A stretch of 12,894 nt of DNA from DATGFK01 sp040007395 (GTDB taxonomy: Bacteria > Chloroflexota > Anaerolineae > Aggregatilineales > UBA2796). Of the stretch, positions 5,993 through 11,681 are shown one piece after another. The first letter of the stretch is position 1; each line of letters starts with the position of its first letter. The position numbers and the translations under genes are program-made. The stretch spans positions 1 to 12,894 of the forward strand of contig JBDTVG010000186.1 of assembly GCA_040007395.1 (NCBI GenBank), in the 5' to 3' direction. The notes under the pieces were generated by a model that saw only the letters and a list, made by a program, of their open reading frames with translations, ran no database searches and was not told where the DNA came from.

Positions 5993-6796
5993 ATGCGGTC
6001 CATTTTCACCCCTTCATTATGCCAGAATTGCTGGCGGATGACCTTTTCGGCCAGCACAATGGGCGTCAGTGGGACCGTTGAAGGGTGTAAGGTACTGGTC
6101 GGGACCGAACGCCTGATGACCACGCATAACCTAAGTGTACCGAGTGGTCTGCTCGATGAGCGGGACAGACTAGAATCAGAAGGCAAAACTACCCTACTTG
6201 TCTATAGTGATGCATGGTTGGGCGTGATTGCGGTTGCCGACGAGTTGCGCAAAGGGGCGGCCAACGTCATGAAATCGCTCCGCGCGGCAGGCATCGAACA
6301 TATAGTCATTCTAACGGGAGACAATGAACGCGTCGCACAGTCTGTTGCCAGGCAAATTGGTGCTGACGACGTGCGCGCGAATTTGCTGCCCGAAAATAAG
6401 GTCGAAGTCGTGAAGTCGATACAGGCGGAATATGGGCCGACGGCGATGGTAGGCGATGGCGTAAACGATGCTCCGGCCCTTGCCAGCGCAACGATTGGTA
6501 TCGCCATGGGCGCAGCCGGAACAGATGTCGCCCTTGAAACCGCAGATGTGGTGTTGATGTCGGATGATTTAAGCAATATCGCTTACGCAATGCACCTGAG
6601 CCGTCGTTCACGCCGTGTTGTCTATCAGAATCTGACCTTTTCCATCGCCGTGATTGTCATCCTGGTTATCAGTGCCCTCGGATTCAATCTGGCCCTCCCC
6701 TTCGGTGTGGTAGGTCACGAAGGAAGCACAACTGTAGTCGTTTTGAATGGACTACGATTGCTTGCGTTTAATCGCGATGTGTTATTTGGGGCATAA
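5993..6796 (+). pseudogene. P1B-4-type metal-transporting ATPase, C-terminal fragment
   Basis: The frame holds the end of the nucleotide-binding domain (GVSGTVEGCKVLVG), the phosphorylation-domain motifs ILTGDN (106-111) and GDGVNDAPAL (154-163), and the last membrane segments with GHEGST (241-246) and VLNGLRLL. HEG(S/G)(T/S) in the last membrane segment marks the P1B-4 group, whose members export Co, Fe or Ni ions. CadA/ZntA-type pumps have another motif there. Homology starts only at about codon 24 (ATG 6059). The soft-metal site SPC, the TGE loop, the DKTG phosphorylation site and the HP motif are all missing, so it cannot pump. The 5' half is not elsewhere in the window, so it was lost by deletion or recombination near 6059. 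No promoter is visible. Confidence 0.88.
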
Positions 6797-6843
6797 TTCC
6801 TCAGACGACACACAACAATTGACATAGGGTAGAGGAACGCAAG

Positions 6844-6978
6844 ATGGATTTGATGACGAGTCTGATCGCTGTTGGGTTCACAGAATATGAAGCTAAAATC
6901 TATCTCGAACTCTTACGCAATAACCCGGCAACGGGCTACCAGCTCGCCAAACAAGCGGGTATTCCACGTTCCATGGTC
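6844..6978 (+). pseudogene. TrmB-family regulator, first 45 codons, cut by an IS
   Basis: The start MDLMTSLIAVGFTEYEAKIYL then GYQLAKQAGIPRSMV is the typical TrmB N-terminal winged helix (GL(T/S)EYEA..Y..L followed by a recognition helix). After V45 the frame enters the left inverted repeat of the IS1-like element and ends at 7071 with unrelated residues. GAGGAA lies 8 bases before the ATG. It follows the ATPase fragment by 47 bases in the same direction and may once have been its regulator or the next gene. The remaining part is not found to the right of the IS, so the insertion was followed by a deletion. Confidence 0.82.
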
Positions 6979-7008
6979 TGGTCGTGCAGGCAGGTATGGG
7001 GGATAAAT
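6979..7008. repeat. left terminal inverted repeat of the IS1-like element
   Basis: Exact 30-base inverted match to 8522-8551. The outer part TGGTCGTGCAGGC resembles the end of the rve-type IS (GGTCGTGCTGGC at 2918-2929), which may be chance. Confidence 0.9.
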
Positions 7009-7081
7009 GAGGGTGGACAACGAAAGCGGAGAGTCATAGAATTCGGCGTTGGAAAATCGATTATAACCTAACAAATGGGTC

Positions 7082-8443
7082 ATGAACATCGTTTTTATTG
7101 AGATGGTACGGTTGGTGTATGAGGTGATGCTGATCTGGGTGGTGTGGATGGGTTGGGGTAGCTGGGGTGGGAGCAGTATCGTATGGCAACAGATATCCAA
7201 ACTCAGTAAGGCACGACAACGTCACCCACAAAGTCCACGCGATTGCGCAGTCTGTGGCGCGGCGCATGGAAGCTGTCCTGAGCACGAGTCAAAGGTGGTG
7301 GAGCCGTGGCGGAAGCAGAAAAGTAGCCGCGGGCGGCCCAAGTTGGTGAACACAGATGGGTATAGTTGCCCAAGGCCAGTCTGTGTCTATTATGGGGTAA
7401 CCGATGGGCAAGTTCACGCGCTGGTTGGGGACGGACAGCACTACGGGGCGGATACTGTCCAGTATTTGCGGTGTCAGGCCTGTGGTGCCAAATTCAGCAG
7501 TCGGCGCAACACGCCGATGTACGACCTCAAAACGCCGGTGCGGCGTGTGGAGGAGGTGATGACCGCCACTAGCGAAGGGGTGGATGTATCAGCGGTCAGT
7601 CGAATTTTCAAGCATGATGAGCGGACCATCCGCCGTTGGGTAACGCGCAGCGGGCAGCACGCCTACCGGCTGCATAACCACTTTTTCCACGATCTGGTAT
7701 GTGCCCATTTGCAACTGGATGAACTGGTCACCAAGCTGTGCGGCGTAAAAGAGCGTCTATTTGTCTGGGTGGCTTTGGATGCCCAAACCAAACTAATTCC
7801 GGTTATCCACATTGGACAGCGCCGTCATGATGATGCCATGCTGTTCGTTCACGAGGTATGGCTTCGTTTGGCACCCGGTGCGCCACCAGTATTCACCACG
7901 GACGGCTTATGGCTATATTACTACGCGCTGACCGCCCATTTCGGGCAGTGGGTCTGGCCAGTGGGTAAACGGCTGCCAGTCTGGCAAGTTGACCAGCGTC
8001 TGCTGTATGGTCAGCTCCATAAGGTCAAATTAGGCTACAAGCTCAAGGCGATGTACACCCTCGCGGTGTGCGGCACCCGGGCTCAATTGCGTGCAGCGCT
8101 CGGTGCGCTTCACCTGACCGGCCGTATCATGACCGCCTACGTCGAGCGCATGAATCTTACCCTGCGCGAGCACATCCCCCCTTTATCCCGCCGAACATGG
8201 TCCCTCGCCCGCTCTGAAGAGTCGCTGAGGCACTTTATTTACTGGGGCATCGCCTATTATCATTTCTGTTCCTACCATGACTCTCTGCGCCTGCCTGCTG
8301 CTCGTCCACGTCGCTATCGCTCCCGCACGCCGGCTATGGCGGCCGGTCTGGCCCGACGACGGTGGCGCGTCAGCGAATTTCTCCTGATGCCCTTGCCTGA
8401 ACCATGCATTAAACCTCTCCAAACCCCTTGCCGACCCCTCTAG
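7082..8443 (+). CDS. IS1-family-like DDE transposase
   Basis: A 453-residue frame that moves the surrounding element. It has zinc-binding cysteine pairs (C55-C58, C131-C134, with C96/C101 between), an HTH (GVDVSAVSRIFKHDERTIRRW, about 166-186), and an IS1-type catalytic core: D213 (QLDEL), D274 (TTDGLW) and E355 (YVERMNLTLREHI). ERMNLTLR.HI...R(R/K)T near the end is the best IS1 hallmark. It is about twice as long as InsAB of classical IS1 and is one frame, without frameshift, as in single-ORF IS1 relatives. The first 50 residues are hydrophobic and atypical. The true start may be a later ATG or GTG, since no good ribosome site precedes ATG 7082. No key residue is missing. Confidence 0.82.
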   Translation: MNIVFIEMVRLVYEVMLIWVVWMGWGSWGGSSIVWQQISKLSKARQRHPQSPRDCAVCGAAHGSCPEHESKVVEPWRKQKSSRGRPKLVNTDGYSCPRPVCVYYGVTDGQVHALVGDGQHYGADTVQYLRCQACGAKFSSRRNTPMYDLKTPVRRVEEVMTATSEGVDVSAVSRIFKHDERTIRRWVTRSGQHAYRLHNHFFHDLVCAHLQLDELVTKLCGVKERLFVWVALDAQTKLIPVIHIGQRRHDDAMLFVHEVWLRLAPGAPPVFTTDGLWLYYYALTAHFGQWVWPVGKRLPVWQVDQRLLYGQLHKVKLGYKLKAMYTLAVCGTRAQLRAALGALHLTGRIMTAYVERMNLTLREHIPPLSRRTWSLARSEESLRHFIYWGIAYYHFCSYHDSLRLPAARPRRYRSRTPAMAAGLARRRWRVSEFLLMPLPEPCIKPLQTPCRPL

Positions 8444-8521
8444 ACCGTGCGCCATCGGGGTAGTCACCTTTCTAGTCTGACCCTTTCTGACCCAACGATT
8501 GCCACTCACCACCTGATTTTG

Positions 8522-8551
8522 ATTTATCCCCCATACCTGCCTGCACGACCA
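8522..8551. repeat. right terminal inverted repeat of the IS1-like element
   Basis: Exact 30-base inverted match to 6979-7008. It lies 78 bases after the transposase stop codon, and the rve-type IS tail begins directly after it. Confidence 0.9.
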
Positions 8552-8643
8552 AATCCCGCGTCCCCGGTGTTGGATACCTTGCAGCCCATTCGCGCATTTC
8601 CGGTTTTGGGAGGACTTCATCATATTTACCGCCGAGTGCCATG
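8552..8643 (+). pseudogene. rve-type transposase, last 30 codons, copy 3
   Basis: SPVLDTLQPIRAFPVLGG then LHHIYRRVP and a TGA stop. The intact copy ends SPALDTSKPIGIFPVLGG, LHHIYRRVA. Only the tail remains, with no catalytic residues. Confidence 0.85.
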
Positions 8644-8686
8644 AGCAGCCGAAAAACGACCTTTAGTGTACTTTTTAGCCAGCACG
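8552..8686 (+). mobile_element. rve-type insertion sequence, copy 3, right-end remnant
   Basis: The remnant holds the 3' end of the transposase gene, then TGAGCAGCCGAA and an end TTTTTAGCCAGCACG that matches the left end of copy 2 (CGTGCTGGCTACAAA, inverted). The remnant is 135 bases long. Its other boundary is the right inverted repeat of the IS1-like element, so the rest was removed by that insertion or a later deletion. The remnant end lies inside the IS701-like transposase gene, marking the original insertion site. Confidence 0.8.
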
Positions 8687-9290
8687 GGTCTGGTGTCCAG
8701 TCAATGTCCTGAACATGAATGTACCCCGTGGCTTTACTCAAACTGACCAAACGGTTGTCCTTAATGGGCGCAATGAAGATCATGTTCAGAAAAGCAACCA
8801 ACTTGAGATTAGCAACGCTGGTGTACCAGCTATCAAACAGGATGGTCCGGGCTTGAATGCCTTTCTTCAGCTTGGCCGCCATGAGCATCTCGGCAAACAG
8901 GTTATTTTTGGTCAGGCCGTTAACGCCGGGCGCGTAAATCCGGTAGTCAATCGGATACGCCTCCTGCCCGTCGAAATGCACCAGATTGACGATGTTGATT
9001 CCACGCACTAAGCCATGTTCCGCGCCACTGTACTGGCGCTGCACCAGGCCAATTTGCTGAGAATACTGCTTGTTCTGGACGCTGTCATCGACAATCAGGT
9101 AGGCGGCTTCACTATCTTTCAGCAACGGTTCCACCAATTCCCACAATCGGCTCGCGGTCACTCGACCTCGCTGCAAGAAATCACTGACCGCATCGTGGCT
9201 CACTCCCTCCAGATGTTCAGCCAAGTTGCTGCACGTATAGTTGACTGGAGTATTCAGCAAATACTCAATATACTGGCGTTTAGTTATCAT
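8687..9290 (-). pseudogene. IS701-like (IS4-related) DDE transposase, N-terminal part
   Basis: About 201 codons from ATG 9290 (MITKRQYIEYLL), preceded by GGAGAG. It holds the IS701-like pattern SHDAVSDFL, AYLIVDDSVQNKQYS (first catalytic D), HGLVRGINIVNLVHFD, DYRIY and LFDSWYTSVANL (second D), then VQDIDWTPD. There the rve-type IS copy 3 cuts in. The last catalytic residue (E) and the C-terminus are missing and not found elsewhere. The frame continues into foreign sequence to 8472. It was probably once a complete element at this place, but I cannot define its ends. A 34-codon ORF upstream may include its left end. Confidence 0.85.
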
Positions 9291-9317
9291 GCTCTCCACG
9301 TTAACGCATCACCACCT

Positions 9318-9422
9318 TCACGCCAACATCGACCCGTCCTGACCCACTTGAGCGAAAGTCCTGAAAGTAAAACTTTCATGGCGTACTGGTAAAATTGGAC
9401 GACGCTTAGTCTTTGGAGACAT
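9318..9422 (-). CDS. 34-codon ORF with strong ribosome site, unknown function
   Basis: A frame starting MSPKTKRRPILPVRHESF and ending at TGA 9318-9320. AGGAG (9431-9435) lies 8 bases before the ATG, the best ribosome site in this area, and a promoter-like sequence lies at 9501-9529. The basic start (KTKRR) looks like a real N-terminus. The second half, including a 6-bp inverted repeat (GAAAGT 9364-9369 / ACTTTC 9373-9378), may belong to the left end of the IS701-like element. It may be a small peptide gene, or the first codons of a gene disrupted by that IS. It follows the response regulator gene on the same strand. Confidence 0.4.
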   Translation of the reverse strand: MSPKTKRRPILPVRHESFTFRTFAQVGQDGSMLA

Positions 9423-9500
9423 CGTTCTTTCTCCTACCATAATTAACAATGGTTAGCAGGGTTGCCAACAACCAAATAATCACAGCATTTTACTATACCA

Positions 9501-9529
9501 ATTATAAGGCACTTTTCGGAAAAACTGAA
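9501..9529 (-). promoter_or_regulatory. promoter-like sequence for the 34-codon ORF
   Basis: On the minus strand TTCAGT (9524-9529, a weak -35) is followed by 17 bases and a perfect TATAAT (9501-9506). A second TATAGT preceded by TGG follows a few bases downstream. The AT-rich stretch lies 80-110 bases upstream of the ORF start. It would serve the minus strand only. Confidence 0.4.
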
Positions 9530-9558
9530 CTACCTTACATTGGAACATCCCCAAAATC

Positions 9559-10164
9559 TTACAGCCAGCCCTTTTGCTCCGCGATATGTGCGGCTTCGAT
9601 CCGGTTATGTGCCCCTAGTTTTTGAATAGCGACTGACAGGTAATTGCGGATTGTCCCTTCGGAGAGATACAGCGATACTGCGATCTCCGCAATTGTCGCG
9701 CCACGAGTCGCCGCCACCAATACCTCGCGCTCCCGATCCGTCAGCGGATTATTTCCTTCACTGAGGGCGGCAAGCGCCAGATCGGGATCGACTACCCGTT
9801 CGCCTGCAATCACCCGTCGGATAGCAGTGGCAAGCTGGGCAGTAGGCGCGTCTTTCGTCAGAAAGCCAACGACTCCACTTGCCATCGCTTGTCGCAAATA
9901 ACCGGGCCGTCCAAAGGTCGTCAAAATCAGTATTCGGCACGCTGGCAATTGAGCATGGAGCGCCGCTGCTGCTGTGATTCCATCTGCCCCCGGCATCTCA
10001 ATGTCGAGCAGCGCCACATCAGGATGCGTGGCGAGGGCAGCCTCCACAACCTGATCTCCGCGCCCGACCTCTGCGACAATCTCCATATCCCCTTCAAGGA
10101 TCAGCAGTGCCGCCAGTGCGCCCCGCACCATTGCCTGATCTTCAGCAAGTAGAATTCGAATCAT
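9559..10164 (-). CDS. DesR/LiaR-like (NarL family) response regulator
   Basis: The 201-residue protein is a receiver plus LuxR-type HTH regulator. In the receiver, E8-D9 form the acidic pocket, D54 (LLDIEMPG) is the phosphorylation site, T82 (ILTTFGRPGYL) and K104 (LTKDAP) complete the switch. The output domain (NPLTDREREVL, then IAEIAVSLYLSEGTIRNYLS, about 139-177) is complete. LTTFGRPGYLRQA, VVDPDLA, LSEGTIRNYLS.AI.KLGA.NR.EA and the final GWL are the DesR/YvfU group pattern. It should bind DNA as a dimer once phosphorylated. The kinase gene lies 5 bases upstream on the same strand, with GAAGAAAAGAG before the ATG. Its targets are not shown; a transporter or membrane lipid gene next door would be usual but is not present here. 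Confidence 0.94.
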   Translation of the reverse strand: MIRILLAEDQAMVRGALAALLILEGDMEIVAEVGRGDQVVEAALATHPDVALLDIEMPGADGITAAAALHAQLPACRILILTTFGRPGYLRQAMASGVVGFLTKDAPTAQLATAIRRVIAGERVVDPDLALAALSEGNNPLTDREREVLVAATRGATIAEIAVSLYLSEGTIRNYLSVAIQKLGAHNRIEAAHIAEQKGWL

Positions 10165-10169
10165 GGTGG

Positions 10170-11453
10170 TTAACTCTTTTCTTCCAGTTCAGCAGGGCGT
10201 TTCAGCAAAGCAGTCGGCATTGCCACCACCTCATTATTTTGTTGGATCTGTTGGATGAGTGGCATAGTCACAGCCAGACGAAAGCCGCCATTGGGGCAAG
10301 GGCCAGACTCACACTGCCCATTCAGGAGCGCCACCCGTTCGCGTAAGCCGTATAGACCATTACCACCGCTGCTGGTATTTTTCGGTTCTCCCTGAGAAAC
10401 CGCAGCAGCGATACTGTTACCGATTCCATCGTCAATGATTTCGATAGAGGCAGTCTGTATCGTGTGGGTGAGCCGAATCGTACACTGATGGGCGCGACTA
10501 TGGCGGATCACGTTGGTTACGCCTTCCCGCACTGCCCACGCAAAGACAGCTTCGCTGGTCTGAGGCAGGGTGTCTATCTGATGTTCATCGCCTTCAAACT
10601 GATAACCAATCCCGGCAGCGGCAAGAATTTCTCGTGTGCCATGTAGTTCGCTAGAAAGTCTCGGCTGACGGTAGAGTGCGACGGCTTCGCGAACTTCTTG
10701 TAGAGTCGTTCGAGCGACAGTTTCTATATCGTGGATTTCGATTGCTGCCCGATCCGGGGCAACCGCCATTAACCGTCCGGCAAGTTCACTTTTAAGCGTA
10801 ATCAGCGAGAGACTATGCCCCAACAGATCATGCAGATCACGGGCAATCCGCAAGCGCTCATTCATGACCGCCAAATGCGTAATTTCTTCCCGCGCCGCCC
10901 GCAATTCTTGGCCTGCTACAATCGAACGTGACATTGTTAGCGTCGTGATGCTGACTACCGAAGCAACGATGATAGTGTTACCGGAGTCAGTCACATCGAA
11001 ATTGCCAAGCCAGCCTAGCATAAAGATCACGATCAAAATTACCCCAATCGTCGGGATTGCACGTCGCGCAGGGAGGCTACCACTCACAAAGGCGCTGGTA
11101 AAAATGAATGTGCCGAAAAAACCATATCCGCGTCCCAACGTAGCGATGACAACGCTTAATACGATACAGGCCGCAATGGTCAGCCACTTGGTTTTGGGGA
11201 TGGGCTCCGATTTTAGTGGTACCAACGCGTTCAGAGACTGAGCATTGCGCCACGTTGCCGACATGTAGATCCCGACGAAGACCGCCAGCAATCCTAGCGT
11301 CACTACAAGATGCAGAGGCACTGTATCCAAGCGAATTAAGGTGGAGACAGGCGGGATCAAAAATGACAGCCAAACGATCCACATTAACCATAAGAAATAG
11401 GGGTGTGGGTTTCGGGTATTCGTCAACAGGCGGCTTGTATCGGGATCGGTCAT
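10170..11453 (-). CDS. DesK-like histidine kinase (HisKA_3), membrane-bound
   Basis: This 427-residue sensor phosphorylates the response regulator encoded next. About six hydrophobic stretches fill residues 20-175 (for example LWLMWIVWLSFLIPPV and TIGVILIVIFMLGWLG), so it sits in the membrane with almost no external domain. A short coiled linker (about 180-202) leads to ERLRIARDLHDLLGHSLSL, where H208 is the phosphorylation site. The ATPase domain has the N-box REGVTNVIRHS (309-319), the D-box DDGIG (341-345) and the G-box GNGLYGLRER (364-373). I chose ATG 11453 because the GTG start at 11483 lies inside a long hairpin. The layout matches DesK-type sensors, which read membrane state, but the signal here is unknown. 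Confidence 0.93.
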   Translation of the reverse strand: MTDPDTSRLLTNTRNPHPYFLWLMWIVWLSFLIPPVSTLIRLDTVPLHLVVTLGLLAVFVGIYMSATWRNAQSLNALVPLKSEPIPKTKWLTIAACIVLSVVIATLGRGYGFFGTFIFTSAFVSGSLPARRAIPTIGVILIVIFMLGWLGNFDVTDSGNTIIVASVVSITTLTMSRSIVAGQELRAAREEITHLAVMNERLRIARDLHDLLGHSLSLITLKSELAGRLMAVAPDRAAIEIHDIETVARTTLQEVREAVALYRQPRLSSELHGTREILAAAGIGYQFEGDEHQIDTLPQTSEAVFAWAVREGVTNVIRHSRAHQCTIRLTHTIQTASIEIIDDGIGNSIAAAVSQGEPKNTSSGGNGLYGLRERVALLNGQCESGPCPNGGFRLAVTMPLIQQIQQNNEVVAMPTALLKRPAELEEKS

Positions 11454-11471
11454 TATTTTACTTCTCACGTA

Positions 11472-11509
11472 GCCCTGCTTCACGGCTAAATTTTAGTGGT
11501 GAGCAGGGC
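11472..11509. repeat. long hairpin in the leader of the kinase gene
   Basis: GCCCTGCT (11472-11479) and AGCAGGGC (11502-11509) form a perfect 8-bp outer stem. After a one-base bulge CAC/GTG and CTAAA/TTTAG extend it, with few mismatches, almost to the centre. It ends about 18 bases before the kinase ATG. It may be a dimeric regulator's site, possibly of the response regulator itself, or an RNA structure in the leader. There is no T-run for a terminator. Confidence 0.6.
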
Positions 11510-11524
11510 ATGACTTTCGCCTCT

Positions 11525-11551
11525 ATTTTACACATTTACCCAAATTGTTAA
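11525..11551 (-). promoter_or_regulatory. weak promoter candidate for the kinase-regulator operon
   Basis: On the minus strand TTAACA (11546-11551, 5/6 to the -35) is followed by only 15 bases and TAAAAT (11525-11530, 5/6 to the -10). The short spacer makes this uncertain. The start point would fall just upstream of the leader hairpin. Confidence 0.35.
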
Positions 11552-11596
11552 CCGTAGCGTAAATTCTTTTTGAGATTGTGATTAGATCATTTGAGC

Positions 11597-11642
11597 GGGC
11601 GAAGCAGGCCTCGCCCCTACATCAAGCTGTATTTTGTAGGGG
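11597..11642. repeat. two overlapping GC-rich palindromes after the multicopper oxidase gene
   Basis: GGGCGA (11597-11602) pairs with TCGCCC (11611-11616) over an 8-base loop. CCCCTACA (11614-11621) pairs perfectly with TGTAGGGG (11635-11642) over a 13-base loop. The two share CCC, so they are alternative folds. Runs of the type GTAGGGGCGAGGC are, from memory, dispersed repeats in Chloroflexota and some other phyla. The unit lies 40 bases after the oxidase stop codon and may protect or end its mRNA. It could be a small non-autonomous repeat. Confidence 0.6.
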
Positions 11643-11681
11643 TTGAGCCAGCCCGACCCTGCGTTTTGGAGTTACCTATCG

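Larger units (their letters stand above)
6979..8551 (+). mobile_element. IS1-like insertion sequence with 30-bp inverted repeats, 1573 bp
   Basis: The left end (6979-7008) and the right end (8522-8551, inverted) are identical over 30 bases. Read inward both begin TGGTCGTGCAGGCAGG and continue through a G-rich TATGGGGG to ATAAAT. One transposase gene lies between them. The outside flanks (ATGGTC left, AATCCC right) show no target duplication, although IS1 elements normally make 8-9 bp ones. The flanks belong to different genes (trmB and an rve-type IS tail), so a rearrangement occurred at or after insertion. The exact ends could be off by a base or two. Confidence 0.9.

Noticed and set aside
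5875..6186. Minus-strand 103-codon frame overlapping the start of the ATPase fragment
   Set aside because: Its first half is the antisense of the ATPase coding sequence, and the rest shows no domain. It is most likely a shadow frame.
8183..8623. Minus-strand 146-codon frame across the IS1-like right end
   Set aside because: It is antisense to the transposase gene and crosses the inverted repeat and another IS remnant, so it cannot be one natural gene.
10864..11241. Plus-strand 125-codon frame opposite the histidine kinase
   Set aside because: It is antisense to a clear membrane kinase gene, has no recognisable domain, and is rich in residues expected from reversed hydrophobic codons.
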